NCBI GenBank assembly: GCA_963747755.1
Contig: CAVVGK010000011.1
Location: 558,001-622,000, forward strand
Direction of reading: 5' to 3'
Length of the DNA: 64,000 nt
Origin: DATFVA01 sp963747755
Lineage (GTDB): Bacteria; Bacteroidota; Ignavibacteria; Ignavibacteriales; Ignavibacteriaceae
How positions within the stretch are numbered: position 1 is the stretch's first letter; every line of letters begins with the position of its first letter. The notes below the pieces were generated by a model. It was given only the letters and a program-made list of their open reading frames with translations, was not told the DNA's origin and searched no databases. The position numbers and the translations under genes were made by a program. This document shows, in pieces, positions 16,384 through 25,919 of this stretch.

Positions 16384-18117
16384 ATGCCAGAAAAACGCTG
16401 GAAAATAAGAGAGGTCATCGACGACTATAATACACGGTCGCTCGCTGATTCGCTCAATATCTCAGAGGTATTGGCCAGACTTCTTGTTTTAAGAGATATA
16501 AAAACCTTCACCCAGGCTAAGAATTTTTTCCGCCCTTCTATTGATTCACTCCACGATCCTTTCCTCATGGATGGAATGGAACCGGCAACTTATCGTGTTA
16601 TCCAAGCTTTAACAGAAAATGAGCGTATAACTGTCTACGGCGATTATGATGTTGATGGAACCTGTTCAACTGCGGTGCTTTACCTTTTCCTGAAAGAACT
16701 TGACGCTAATGTTGAATATTATATACCCAAAAGGCTTACAGAAGGATACGGTATTTCGGCCGCAGGTGTAGAGTATATTAAAAGCCGCGGAACATCTCTC
16801 CTGATAGCAGTCGACTGCGGTATTACCGCAATCGAGGAAACGGAACTGGTTAATAAGCTGGGTATGGATCTGATTATCTGCGATCATCATCAGCCGAAGG
16901 AACAGATACCAAATGCTTATGCAGTACTTGATCCTCTTAAGCCTGAATGCAATTATCCTTTTAAGTATCTGTCCGGTGCAGGAATAGCATTCAAGCTGGC
17001 GCAGGGTGTGGCTGAAAGGATTGGCAAAAGAGAAATGCCGATGCAGTATCTCGATCTTGTTGCACTCGCTGGTGCAGCCGATATCGTGCCTCTGGTTGAT
17101 GAAAACCGTGCCCTTGTAAGTGAAGGTATTAAGATTATAAATGAAAATCCCCGCCCGGGAGTTGAAGCTTTGATTTCTAAAAGCAACGTCCATCCGGGAA
17201 ACCTGAATACCGGTCAGATAGTCTTTACCCTCGCACCGAGAATAAACGCTGTCGGCCGGCTAGGCGATGCAGAACGTGCTGTTCAGCTAATGATAACTAA
17301 GGACAAAGCTGAAGCTCATAAGCTTGCCCAGGTTCTTGAAACAGAAAATTACGAGAGAAGAAAGATTGATGTGGATACGTTTGATAATGCTCTCGAACTG
17401 GTTGCGAATACAATCGATCTGAAAGAGGAATTGTCAATTATTCTCCACCAGGCAGAATGGCATCCGGGAGTGATTGGTATTGTTGCCTCGCGTCTTGTTG
17501 AAAAGTACTACCGCCCCACAATAATGCTCACGACCGTCGACGGTGTGGCAAAGGGTTCTGCAAGAAGTATTTCTAATTTTAATATTTATGAAGCTCTTAA
17601 AAAATGTGAGGATCTGCTGATCCATTTCGGAGGGCATCAGGCAGCGGCAGGACTTGCAGTCGAGGTCGATAAAATTGAAGAGTTTAAGACGAAGTTTAAC
17701 CAGATCGTAAGGGAAACTGTTACCGAGGCGGATCTTTTTCCCGAGGTTCATATTGACTCTAAGCTTAAATTTTCAGAAATAACACCTAAGTTTTTGAGAA
17801 TTATTGACTTGTTCTCTCCTTTTGGTCCCGGTAATACGAGACCAGTGTTCTTGTCTGAAGAAGTAACTGTATCAGGAACTCCGAGAGTTGTGGGAAATGA
17901 TCACCTTCTCGTTGCATTTAAACAAAACGGATGTGAAAGAGTGTTTGACTGCATCGGCTTTAATATGGGCAGCTACTGCGATATCATCGGGAAGGAAGAT
18001 CAGCTTCTGGATGTTGTTTACTCGATAGATAAAACAGTAAGAGACGGAAGGATATTCCCTCAGTTTAAAATCAAAGATTTAAAAGTTTTAGAAAAAATAA
18101 ATAGGAGTATAGTCTAA
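16384..18117 (+). CDS. recJ: Single-stranded-DNA-specific exonuclease RecJ
   Basis: 577 aa, the usual length. The DHH phosphoesterase motifs are present: VYGDYDVDGTCST (about residues 78-90), VDCGITA, and CDHHQP. DHHA1 signatures follow (GIVASRLVEKYYRPT and FGGHQAAAGL), and an OB domain lies at the C-terminus. It degrades ssDNA 5' to 3' in RecF-pathway recombination and mismatch repair. It lies about 40 bases after rnpB, and its stop is immediately followed by the yebC start codon. Confidence 0.96.
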   Translation: MPEKRWKIREVIDDYNTRSLADSLNISEVLARLLVLRDIKTFTQAKNFFRPSIDSLHDPFLMDGMEPATYRVIQALTENERITVYGDYDVDGTCSTAVLYLFLKELDANVEYYIPKRLTEGYGISAAGVEYIKSRGTSLLIAVDCGITAIEETELVNKLGMDLIICDHHQPKEQIPNAYAVLDPLKPECNYPFKYLSGAGIAFKLAQGVAERIGKREMPMQYLDLVALAGAADIVPLVDENRALVSEGIKIINENPRPGVEALISKSNVHPGNLNTGQIVFTLAPRINAVGRLGDAERAVQLMITKDKAEAHKLAQVLETENYERRKIDVDTFDNALELVANTIDLKEELSIILHQAEWHPGVIGIVASRLVEKYYRPTIMLTTVDGVAKGSARSISNFNIYEALKKCEDLLIHFGGHQAAAGLAVEVDKIEEFKTKFNQIVRETVTEADLFPEVHIDSKLKFSEITPKFLRIIDLFSPFGPGNTRPVFLSEEVTVSGTPRVVGNDHLLVAFKQNGCERVFDCIGFNMGSYCDIIGKEDQLLDVVYSIDKTVRDGRIFPQFKIKDLKVLEKINRSIV

Positions 18118-18855
18118 ATGTCTGGTCACTCGAAGTGGGCAACGATTAAAAGAAAAAAGGGCGCGCTGGATGCTAAACGCGGCAAGATGTTCACAAAATT
18201 AATCAAAGAGCTTACAATAGCCGCAAGAGAAGGCGGTGGTGATCCCTCAGCAAATCCAAGACTTCGGCTGGCGGTTGATAATGCTAAAGCGGCAAATATG
18301 CCACAGGATAATATCGAAAGAGCTATTAAGAAAGCTACAGGTGAACTTGAAGGCGTTACATACCATGAATTAACTTATGAAGGTTACGGACCTGCAGGTG
18401 TGGCAATACTTGTTGAGGTTGCAACTGATAATAAGAACAGAATCGTTGCTGAAGTTCGGCATATTTTCAGTAAATACGGCGGCAGTATGGGTGAGAACGG
18501 ATCAGTGGCATGGATGTTCGATCGCAAAGGTGTAATATCCCTCCCTCTGCAGGGAAAATCTGAAGACGATATTATGGAAATTATTCTCGATGCAGGAGCA
18601 GAAGATCTTCAGGCCGAGGATGAATTTTTCGAGATACAGACGCCGCTTGAAAGTTTTGAACCTGTCAGAAAATCACTGGTTGATAAAGATCTTTCAATAG
18701 AGAATGCTTCGCTGCAGTGGATCGCTAAGAATACTGTCCCGGTTGCAGGCGAAGATGCTGAGAAAGTAATGAAGTTGATTGAGGCTATGGAAGACAACGA
18801 TGATGTCCAGAACGTTTATTCTAATGCCGATATCGATGAAAGTTCAATAAACTAA
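18118..18855 (+). CDS. yebC: YebC/PmpR family protein
   Basis: 245 aa, full length. The signature start MSGHSKWATIKRKKGALDAKRGK is followed by the VEVATDNKNRIVAEVRH motif and the GSVAWMFDRKG segment. Members were named as DNA-binding regulators. More recent work on bacterial and mitochondrial (TACO1) members points to relief of ribosome stalling at proline-rich stretches. It stands in the frequent yebC-ruvC-ruvA order and follows recJ with no spacer. Confidence 0.94.
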   Translation: MSGHSKWATIKRKKGALDAKRGKMFTKLIKELTIAAREGGGDPSANPRLRLAVDNAKAANMPQDNIERAIKKATGELEGVTYHELTYEGYGPAGVAILVEVATDNKNRIVAEVRHIFSKYGGSMGENGSVAWMFDRKGVISLPLQGKSEDDIMEIILDAGAEDLQAEDEFFEIQTPLESFEPVRKSLVDKDLSIENASLQWIAKNTVPVAGEDAEKVMKLIEAMEDNDDVQNVYSNADIDESSIN

Positions 18856-18877
18856 AGCGTTTTGCGCTTAAAATTAA

Positions 18878-19417
18878 ATGATTATACTCGGAGTTGACCC
18901 CGGAACAAATTTCACCGGTTTCGGAGTAATAAATTATACCAAAAATAACTTTACCCGGATCACTCACGGAATAATCAAACTACCGCCTTCAAAAACTTTA
19001 CCCCTTAAACTTGAAATAATCTATAATGAGCTTAACGGACTTATTAAGCTCTATAAACCTGATGAGTTCGCCATAGAGACAGCTTTCTACGGTAAGAACG
19101 TGCAGTCGGCAATGAAAATAGGTTACGCCCGCGGCGTTTCAATACTTGCGGCTGTGCATAATAATGTACCCACAAGCGAATATTCACCGAGAGAAGTAAA
19201 AAAATCTATTGTGGGAAATGGTGCCGCTTCGAAGGAGCAGGTGGGATTTATGATAAGAACGCTGCTTGAGATTAAAACAGTAAAAATGAAATCCGATGAG
19301 AGCGACGCACTTGCAATTGCACTATGTCATGCATTCAGATTAAAATCGACAACGAAAAAAAGTAAGGATTGGAAATCCTTCATAGAAGCATTTCCCGAAC
19401 GTATTATTAACCAATGA
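18878..19417 (+). CDS. ruvC: Holliday junction endonuclease RuvC
   Basis: 179 aa, slightly longer than the E. coli protein. Catalytic acidic residues are recognisable in GVDPGTNFTGFG (N-terminus), FAIETAFYGKN, and KSDESDALAIALCH. It cleaves four-way junctions as a dimer on the RuvAB complex. Its stop overlaps the annotated reading region of ruvA by a few bases. A C-terminal tail of about 20 residues beyond the usual end is rich in Lys and Ser. Confidence 0.95.
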   Translation: MIILGVDPGTNFTGFGVINYTKNNFTRITHGIIKLPPSKTLPLKLEIIYNELNGLIKLYKPDEFAIETAFYGKNVQSAMKIGYARGVSILAAVHNNVPTSEYSPREVKKSIVGNGAASKEQVGFMIRTLLEIKTVKMKSDESDALAIALCHAFRLKSTTKKSKDWKSFIEAFPERIINQ

Positions 19418-19425
19418 GCTGTTTT

Positions 19426-20007
19426 ATGATTGGCTTTCTAACCGGAAAAATAATCTCTCTTAAACCTACAAAGTTACTTCTGGATGTTAACGGGGTGGGA
19501 TATGCTGTAAACATCTCAATTAACACCTATGAGAATATTTCAGAAAAAGCGATGATCTCTCTTTTCATTCATACCAGCGTAAAAGAGGATTCCATTACAC
19601 TCTTCGGTTTTTTCACTGAACCCGAGAAACAGATGTTTGAGCTTCTAATTTCTATTACGGGTATAGGTCCCAAACTAGCACAAAGTATTTTATCAGGAAT
19701 ACAGACCGACGATCTGAAAGATGCTATCCAGCGGGGTGACGTTTCAAGGATTATAGCAGTCCCCGGGATAGGCCGGAAAACCGGAGAGAGACTCGTGCTT
19801 GAACTGAAGAATAAAGTTGACCAGGTATCTGAAGCCGGCACAAAAGAGATTCCGTTCAGTGTTAAAAATGAAGCTGCGGCAGCGCTCACAACATTGGGTT
19901 ATAACTCTAAGGTGGCAGATAAGATCATAAGGGATATTCTATCAGAGGACCCTAATTTATCCCTCGAAGAACTTATCAAAAAATCCCTCTCCTCCCTGAA
20001 CAAGTAA
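19426..20007 (+). CDS. ruvA: Holliday junction branch migration protein RuvA
   Basis: 193 aa from the ATG at 19426, which gives the family start MIGFLTGKI. An ATG 12 bases earlier (adding MSCF) overlaps the end of ruvC and is less likely. The three RuvA domains are visible: an N-terminal OB fold, the tandem helix-hairpin-helix region (ITGIGPKLAQSILSG and VPGIGRKTGERLVLEL), and the C-terminal RuvB-binding domain (AAAALTTLGYNSKVADKII). It binds junctions as a tetramer and recruits RuvB. Confidence 0.95.
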   Translation: MIGFLTGKIISLKPTKLLLDVNGVGYAVNISINTYENISEKAMISLFIHTSVKEDSITLFGFFTEPEKQMFELLISITGIGPKLAQSILSGIQTDDLKDAIQRGDVSRIIAVPGIGRKTGERLVLELKNKVDQVSEAGTKEIPFSVKNEAAAALTTLGYNSKVADKIIRDILSEDPNLSLEELIKKSLSSLNK

Positions 20008-20020
20008 TTTTATATCTATT

Positions 20021-20265
20021 GCCGTCAGTTTTAACTGACGGGACATTAGTAAATCATAAAGCATTCCGGCTTTAGCCTAATCATTTCCACTGGACTACTG
20101 GTTTAATGGCTAACGCCTGGTGGATTGTATTATTATTTTTTGTCCGCCGGTTAAAACACGACGGCAAAGAATCAGTCCATTGCCTCATTGCTGCCCTGAT
20201 CGCTGCTTTGGCGGCGTTATACTAGTAGGAATGTGTCTCAGAATAACAATTCCCAGCCGCATTGC
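20021..20265. repeat. Cluster of short REP-like inverted repeats
   Basis: The 310-base gap after ruvA holds no gene but several compact hairpins. CCGTCAGTT-TT-AACTGACGG lies at 20022-20041. GGCTTTAGCC lies at 20068-20077 inside ATTCCGGCTTTAGCC. Next come GGCTAACGCC near 20108, an imperfect GCCGG...GACGGC at about 20147-20165, and GCCGCATTGCGGC near 20253. This mixture is typical of REP/BIME-like interspersed elements, often mobilised in trans by REP-associated transposases (inference). The first hairpin could also help end the ruvA transcript. Confidence 0.6.
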
Positions 20266-20317
20266 GGCGACACAAAACCACACACCCTCGAAACCATTCC
20301 TTGTTATACATCTGGAA

Positions 20318-20974
20318 TTAAACTACCTCACATTCCAGTGAAGCTATCCCTGTAATTTCCGCGTGAAGCTTATCCCCCCTTACAACCTTATTTACTCCAG
20401 CCGGTGTTCCCGTAAATACAAGATCACCTTCCTCAAGCGTCATTAACGAAGAAATGTATTCTACAATCTGCACCGGCGTAAAGATCATCTTGTTAAGTTT
20501 TTCGTGCTGCCTCTCGGTATCATTAACGCGTAAAATAATTTCTTCATCAAGAGTCAGCCTGTAATCTTCTATGGATATGAAATCCGACAAAACAGCCGAA
20601 GTATCAAATCCTTTTGCAATAGTCCAGGGATGTCCTTTCTTTTTGAATTCAGTTTGAATATCACGGAGAGTCATATCGAGTCCTACCCCATAAGCTTTTA
20701 TTGCTTCATCTGCTTCTTTTTCATTTGCATCTTTTATTGTATTTCCGATTAACAAAACCAGTTCCGTTTCATGGTGCATATCTGTTGAAAAAGAAGGGTG
20801 AACAATTTTATCACCCGAAAAGATCACCGCAGAAGTAGGTTTCATGAAAATTACCGGCTTCTCAGGAACCTCATTTCCAAGCTCTTTAGCATGCTCAACA
20901 TAATTACGTCCCACACACACTATTTTCCCGATTGGATAGGTCTTACTGCTATTTTTAATTTTAACTTGTTTCAT
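20318..20974 (-). CDS. Fumarylacetoacetate hydrolase family protein
   Basis: 218 aa, the short FAHD1-like form. Motifs seen are CVGRNYVEHAKELGNE at the start, FMKPTSAVI, the metal-binding HHETELVLLIG, the VGLDMTLRDIQ segment, and FTGTPAGVN near the end. Relatives hydrolyse acylpyruvates or decarboxylate or tautomerise oxaloacetate using Mg2+. The exact activity cannot be assigned. It stands alone on the minus strand between the REP-like cluster and an AT-rich 244-base gap. Confidence 0.9.
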   Translation of the reverse strand: MKQVKIKNSSKTYPIGKIVCVGRNYVEHAKELGNEVPEKPVIFMKPTSAVIFSGDKIVHPSFSTDMHHETELVLLIGNTIKDANEKEADEAIKAYGVGLDMTLRDIQTEFKKKGHPWTIAKGFDTSAVLSDFISIEDYRLTLDEEIILRVNDTERQHEKLNKMIFTPVQIVEYISSLMTLEEGDLVFTGTPAGVNKVVRGDKLHAEITGIASLECEVV

Positions 20975-21218
20975 AACTTCCGCAAATATTTTTCTAAAAA
21001 CTATACTCGTAAAAATAGAAAAATTTGCTGAGTTTCACTTCGTTAAAAGTTTTATTAATCCTTATATTTCAGGATGTCCGACATTACTCCAGGAGCCGGA
21101 TCCATATAAAGGCCGGTCAGGTAAAACCGGGATGGGCTGGTCGATATATATAATGGTTTAGCAGTGGAGATGCCAAGCGAGTACCTTAACCTTTGGGAAT
21201 AACTTTTATCACTATGTA

Positions 21219-22475
21219 TCAGGTTTTTTGTTTTTTCTTAGTTGCTGCAGGAAAAAGAACATTGTTAAGGATAAGTCTGTAGCCGGGGGAATTTTTATAT
21301 AAGGAAAGATCGGTTGGCGGATCACCAACAGCGTGCTGGTAGTCTTCGGGATCGTGACCACCATAAAAAGTAAACGTTCCCCTGCCGTAATTGCCGTGAA
21401 TGTATTTTACCTGGTCGGTGCCCGGACGTTCGGCGAGAATTATTACTGATTTCTTTATGAGCTCCTTACGGAACATTGTTGTCTGCCCCATAAAGCCTCT
21501 GATTACATTCGCATGATCCTGGGTCAGCATTGTGGGAACGGGATCATACTTGGCGGAAAAATCAAACAGCGTGAAGTAATCATTTGCAAAGTTGCCCACT
21601 TCTGCAGGCTGGATATCAATGTTGCTGTATTCGTACACATAAGGATTCATTTCAAGTTTGAAGTCGGTGAAAGCAAGAGTATTGGAAAAATCCAACTTGC
21701 TCTGGGCATCCGGATCAGCGGCATCCCCATCGTACATCTGAGCGCAGATATCAACGTTATGTGCCGCCAAAGCTATATCATAAGAGTCCGTTGCAGAACA
21801 CATAGCAAACAAGAAACCTCCCTGACCCACAAAATTCTTTATATCCATTGCCACGGATTTCATCATTTCAGAGACCTTCTTAAAGCCGTTCTTTTTTGCA
21901 TCATTCTCATACATCAACTGATTATCTATATACCACTGTGCATTGCTGAAGCTGGCATAAAACTTTCCGTACTGACCTGTAAAGTCCTCATGGTGAAGGT
22001 GAATCCAGTCGTATTTTGAAAGATCACCCCTCAAAATCTCATCATTCCATATTTTGTCGTACGGTATCTTTGCATACTCAAGCGCAAGGGTTACGGCGTC
22101 ATCCCATGGCATAAATCCCGGAGGGACGTACACAGCAATTTTCGGAGCTTTCTCAAGGCGCACGACATCCATATTATTGTCTTCACTCTGAACGGTCGAA
22201 TATATATCTGCAGCCTGTGAAGTCGATAGAAGATCGAAGCCAACACCTTCAACCCTGCATTCAACTGCAATTTTGTTATCATAGTCAATCATAAATGATC
22301 CGCCCCGGTAATTCAGAAGCCAGTCTGACTTAACCCCTTTCTGCAGAGCATGGAAAGTAATGCCGTAGGCTTTAAGATGATCGGTCTGCTGAAGATCCAT
22401 ATAGATAAGTATCTTGGATTGGGCAAATACACTTATAGTGGTTAAAGCAAGTACGAATAAAATCTTTCTGAACAT
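21219..22475 (-). CDS. Secreted protein with glutamine-amidotransferase-like fold features (often labelled asparagine synthetase B)
   Basis: 418 aa with a signal peptide (MFRKILFVLALTTISVFAQ). The mature part includes an ILIYMDLQQTDHLKAYG segment and a VYVPPGFMPWDDAVTLALEYAKIPY segment. FVGQGGFLFAMCSATDS recalls the nucleophile-elbow strand of class I amidotransferase-like folds, with Cys near residue 221. It contains no asparagine synthetase domain that I can recognise, so that name, often given to similar Bacteroidota proteins, is probably a misnomer. A late ...IHGNYGRGTFTFYGGHDPED segment looks like an active-site or ligand loop. Function unknown. Confidence 0.6.
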   Translation of the reverse strand: MFRKILFVLALTTISVFAQSKILIYMDLQQTDHLKAYGITFHALQKGVKSDWLLNYRGGSFMIDYDNKIAVECRVEGVGFDLLSTSQAADIYSTVQSEDNNMDVVRLEKAPKIAVYVPPGFMPWDDAVTLALEYAKIPYDKIWNDEILRGDLSKYDWIHLHHEDFTGQYGKFYASFSNAQWYIDNQLMYENDAKKNGFKKVSEMMKSVAMDIKNFVGQGGFLFAMCSATDSYDIALAAHNVDICAQMYDGDAADPDAQSKLDFSNTLAFTDFKLEMNPYVYEYSNIDIQPAEVGNFANDYFTLFDFSAKYDPVPTMLTQDHANVIRGFMGQTTMFRKELIKKSVIILAERPGTDQVKYIHGNYGRGTFTFYGGHDPEDYQHAVGDPPTDLSLYKNSPGYRLILNNVLFPAATKKKQKT

Positions 22476-22501
22476 AAAAAGCTTTTCAATTTAAAAAGTT
22501 A

Positions 22502-22524
22502 AAGGCGATTCAAATGATCGCCTT
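22502..22524 (-). terminator. Hairpin terminator after clpX
   Basis: Read on the minus strand: AAGGCGAT, loop CATTTGA, ATCGCCTT, then TAACTTTTT. The 8-bp perfect stem with a T-rich tail begins 28 bases after the clpX stop. It fits an intrinsic terminator separating clpX from the secreted protein gene downstream. Confidence 0.75.
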
Positions 22525-22551
22525 CATAAATAAAACGTATCCTGAAACAGA

Positions 22552-23805
22552 TCAAGCCGATTTTCTGTCCGCATCCAGATATATAGGCTCGGCACCCTTT
22601 TCAATCACATCTTTCGTTATAATGCATTTATCAACATTTTCCTTATTAGGTAATTCATACATTACATCAAGCATAAATTCTTCCACAATTGATCTTAATG
22701 CACGGGCACCAGTTTTTCTAACCTCTGCTTTCTTAACGATTGCATCTATTGCAAACGGGTCAAATTCAAGTTCAACACCGTCGATCATAAATAATTTTTT
22801 GTACTGCTTGAGGATAGCATTCTTGGGCTCTGTAAGTATGCTCTTAAGTGCTTCTTCGTTAAGTGAATGAAGAGGTGCTGTTACCGGGATCCTGCCTATA
22901 AGTTCAGGGATTAACCCGAACCGGAGAAGGTCCTCAGGCTGCGCATATGCAAGCAGATTCTCTTCTGAAATTTTATCTTTCAAATCCTCACGTCCGAATC
23001 CCATCTTATTTTTATTTATTCGGGATGCGATAATTTTATCGATACCGTCGAACGCTCCACCGACGATAAATAAGATATTCTTGGTATTGACGTTAATTAG
23101 ACTCTGTTCCGGATGTTTCCTTCCGCCTTTTGGGGGAACACCTGCAACGGTGCCTTCAAGGATCTTCAGCAATGCCTGCTGAACGCCTTCACCGGATACA
23201 TCGCGGGTAATAGACGTGCTCTCGCTCTTCCGTGCAATCTTATCTATTTCGTCGATATAGACAATTCCCTTTTGGGCACGTTCAAGGTTGTAATCGGCTG
23301 CCTGGAGAAGATGAACAAGAACGGTTTCGACATCGTCGCCTACATACCCGGCTTCAGTAAGGGTTGTGGCATCGGCTATAGCAAATGGAACCTCCAGTAT
23401 ACGGGCAAGAGTCTGCGCAAGCAGAGTTTTTCCTACCCCCGTAGGACCGATTAACAAAATATTGCTCTTTTCAATCTCAACATCATCTAACTCGAAAAAG
23501 GAACCTTTCGAGTTAATTCTTTTATAATGATTATGCACCGCTACGGATAAGACTTTCTTTGCTCTTTCCTGTCCTATTACATACTCATCCAATGTCTTCT
23601 TAATCGATGAAGGGGGAGGTATCTGTGTGTTCTTTGTCTTTGTATTTGAGTAAGCAGCAAGGTTATTTCGTAATATATCCACGCTGCTGGATATACATAT
23701 ATCGCATATATAAACATCTGGTCCGGCAATCATACTGCCGACTTCACTCCCATCCCGGCCGCAAAACGAACACTTTACAATCTTCTGGCCCTGTTTTTTT
23801 CCCAT
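22552..23805 (-). CDS. clpX: ATP-dependent Clp protease ATP-binding subunit ClpX
   Basis: 417 aa, usual length. The N-terminal zinc-binding domain (CSFCGRDGSEVG and CDICI) is followed by the AAA+ core with Walker A GPTGVGKT, Walker B YIDEIDKIA, the pore motif GYVGDDVET, and the sensor region. The C-terminal small domain has RKTGARALRSI. It unfolds tagged proteins for ClpP. clpP is not next to it; instead a large TPR protein gene ends 2 bases upstream, so clpX is probably the second gene of a two-gene transcript. Confidence 0.97.
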   Translation of the reverse strand: MGKKQGQKIVKCSFCGRDGSEVGSMIAGPDVYICDICISSSVDILRNNLAAYSNTKTKNTQIPPPSSIKKTLDEYVIGQERAKKVLSVAVHNHYKRINSKGSFFELDDVEIEKSNILLIGPTGVGKTLLAQTLARILEVPFAIADATTLTEAGYVGDDVETVLVHLLQAADYNLERAQKGIVYIDEIDKIARKSESTSITRDVSGEGVQQALLKILEGTVAGVPPKGGRKHPEQSLINVNTKNILFIVGGAFDGIDKIIASRINKNKMGFGREDLKDKISEENLLAYAQPEDLLRFGLIPELIGRIPVTAPLHSLNEEALKSILTEPKNAILKQYKKLFMIDGVELEFDPFAIDAIVKKAEVRKTGARALRSIVEEFMLDVMYELPNKENVDKCIITKDVIEKGAEPIYLDADRKSA

Positions 23806-23807
23806 AC

Positions 23808-25640
23808 TTAACTCGCTTTGTTTCTTAATTTAACTATTTCATCCCTTGCGTCATCAAGATATAAGGAGTTCGGGTACTTCGCAAGTAGTTCCTCATACTT
23901 TTCGATGGCTTTAGACGTATCATTTAACCCAAATTCATAGATATTTCCCAACAAATATAAGGCTTTATCTGCATAAATGTTTTTACTCTCCTCACCCGCA
24001 ATATTCTCAAACATTTCAATAGATTTATCATTATTTCCTGCAGCCAGCTGCATTTCAGCCTCTCTCAACGCGGCTATATTTTTCAGCATTAATGCTTTCG
24101 GATTCTCTGCAACCATATGATATTTTTCCGCAGCTTCAGTGAATTTCTTCTGGTCGGCAAGGAATTCGGCATCAGCAAATCTTACTAATTCCGACGAATC
24201 ATTCATCGTAGTGTTCAGTAAAAGCGATAATTCTATGGCATCATTGGCATAGTTATCACCCAGATTGTTCAATATTTGTACCAGCTGATTTTTTGCATCC
24301 TTGAAGTTTCCTTTGTAAAAATCGATCCTGGCTAATAAATATTTACTGCTGTTTTTCTGATCTTCGGGAATTTTGGGTCTTTCTGTAACTTTTTGAAAAT
24401 AACCGGCCGCGGCATCAAGATTTCCTTTCATAAGTTCTGCTTTTCCCGATTCAAGTTCTGCAGAAGCCCCGAATGCCGAAAATGATGCCTTTGTAAGTAT
24501 TTTATTAAAGTATTCTCCAGCGCCGGAAAGATCTCCCTGGCTGTATAATTTTAGATTCCCGAGGCGCAGATATGATTCGAGTGCAACGTCTGAATTGGGA
24601 TATTGATTGATTATATCATTATATGCACGAACAATTTCCTCAATTTTATCAGAACTGATAGAATTAAACCCATGGTAGGGCTTCCAGCTTTCCCCGGTAT
24701 TCTGTTCCACCTGTGCTTCAAGGGTTTTTGCATAGCCGAGTTTTGCCGATGATACTACCGGAGAGCCCGAAAATCCGTCGATAATCTCGTTATAGAACTT
24801 TTCTGCAGTCTTATAATTGCCCTCACTGTAAAGAAGATCGGCAAGCCTTACCAGGTCGATTCCCTGCTTTTTGAATTCCTTATCCAGTTCGAGGTATAAA
24901 TCAAATGCTTTTTGATAACTTTTATTCTCTACATATAACCTCGCAAGAAGATACCTTATACCCTGGTTATCTCCAGATTTGTTCTCAAATACCTCGATGG
25001 TTTTCGGCAGGGCATCCGTTTTATTAATGTAGTTAAACACTTTATTCTGTACGTTGGTAACCTGCTGTGGATTCTGGTTCAGAATGAACACATATTCTTC
25101 GGCTGCCTCTGTAAATCTCATTGTCAGGGCGTATAGTTCTGCAAGCTGGTAGGAAAATATAACAGGATCGTTGCTCTCATTCTTTCCTTTCTTTAATATC
25201 TCGATCGCTTTATCAAAATCTCTTCTGTCCAGCACATAATTCGAAATTATCCTGTAATTCATCGCGTCAGGAGGAAGTTTCTGCAAAGCCTCATCCCACA
25301 CCTGGTAGGCCTTGTCAGAATTTCCCATAAGATAATATGTTGAGCCAAGTAGTCCGTACATATTAGCATCAGGAGTAATTTTCTGCATCCGTTCCTGGAT
25401 GATCCTTACCGATCCCGGGTAATCCTTCAGTTGAAGATAAACATTATTTAATGCATCAAAGTACTGGAAATTATCAGGGTTCTGGTTGTACAGTTCTTCG
25501 TAAATAGATTTGGCTTTTTCAAGCTGCCCGGCCTGCAGGTATCCCTGTCCCAGCATATATCGCTGCTCCAGTGTCGGGTTGTTCTGTGCATAAAGGAACA
25601 CCGGAATTGATAGTAAAATGAAGAATAAATTCTTATACAT
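23808..25640 (-). CDS. Large exported TPR-repeat protein
   Basis: 610 aa from the ATG at 25640, which places a signal peptide at the N-terminus (MYKNLFFILLSIPVFLYAQ). An upstream TTG adds 12 residues and would spoil the signal. The rest is a chain of tetratricopeptide repeats, for example GQAYLQAGQLEKAKSIYEEL-like units near the start and IEKYEELLAKYPNSLYLDDARDEI at the end. The last unit resembles YbgF/BamD-type TPRs, so the protein probably acts in the periplasm as an envelope assembly scaffold (inference). It is transcribed with clpX. Confidence 0.75.
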   Translation of the reverse strand: MYKNLFFILLSIPVFLYAQNNPTLEQRYMLGQGYLQAGQLEKAKSIYEELYNQNPDNFQYFDALNNVYLQLKDYPGSVRIIQERMQKITPDANMYGLLGSTYYLMGNSDKAYQVWDEALQKLPPDAMNYRIISNYVLDRRDFDKAIEILKKGKNESNDPVIFSYQLAELYALTMRFTEAAEEYVFILNQNPQQVTNVQNKVFNYINKTDALPKTIEVFENKSGDNQGIRYLLARLYVENKSYQKAFDLYLELDKEFKKQGIDLVRLADLLYSEGNYKTAEKFYNEIIDGFSGSPVVSSAKLGYAKTLEAQVEQNTGESWKPYHGFNSISSDKIEEIVRAYNDIINQYPNSDVALESYLRLGNLKLYSQGDLSGAGEYFNKILTKASFSAFGASAELESGKAELMKGNLDAAAGYFQKVTERPKIPEDQKNSSKYLLARIDFYKGNFKDAKNQLVQILNNLGDNYANDAIELSLLLNTTMNDSSELVRFADAEFLADQKKFTEAAEKYHMVAENPKALMLKNIAALREAEMQLAAGNNDKSIEMFENIAGEESKNIYADKALYLLGNIYEFGLNDTSKAIEKYEELLAKYPNSLYLDDARDEIVKLRNKAS

Positions 25641-25776
25641 ATAATTAAATATTGCCAAATAAAGCCGCACGATCAAGGGTATAAACTAAGTAATTAATAC
25701 GATCACGAACATGATTTGTTCCCTGAACTGATTGAGGATTATAGAATGTTTTTTATGCTTAGATAAAGGTTTAATC

Positions 25777-25856
25777 TTCCCGGAGGGAATGAATATTTGT
25801 AACAGGAGTTCATTCAACTCAATCTCAATTCCGTAGGAATTGAACCCATTTGTTTT
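25777..25856. repeat. Two further copies of the hairpin repeat family
   Basis: TTCCC-GGA-GGGAA at 25777-25789 is followed by TGAATATTTGTAACA. AATTCC-GTA-GGAATT at 25827-25841 is followed by GAACCCATTTGT. Both have the same plan as the units at 7781-7968: a 5-6 bp stem, a 3-base loop, then an AAC..ATTTGT tail. They lie in the 279-base divergent gap before ppc, with no associated transposase. Confidence 0.65.
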
Positions 25857-25919
25857 AATTGGTCGTTTGAGTAGTTAGATAGATTTATTTAGTTTAAATG
25901 ATACTAATATGACGCAGAG

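Noticed and set aside
16666..17193. 175-codon minus-strand ORF and similar long antisense ORFs in dnaG, ppc, fixI, recJ and ispG
   Set aside because: Each is antisense to a gene with strong family motifs and has no motif of its own.
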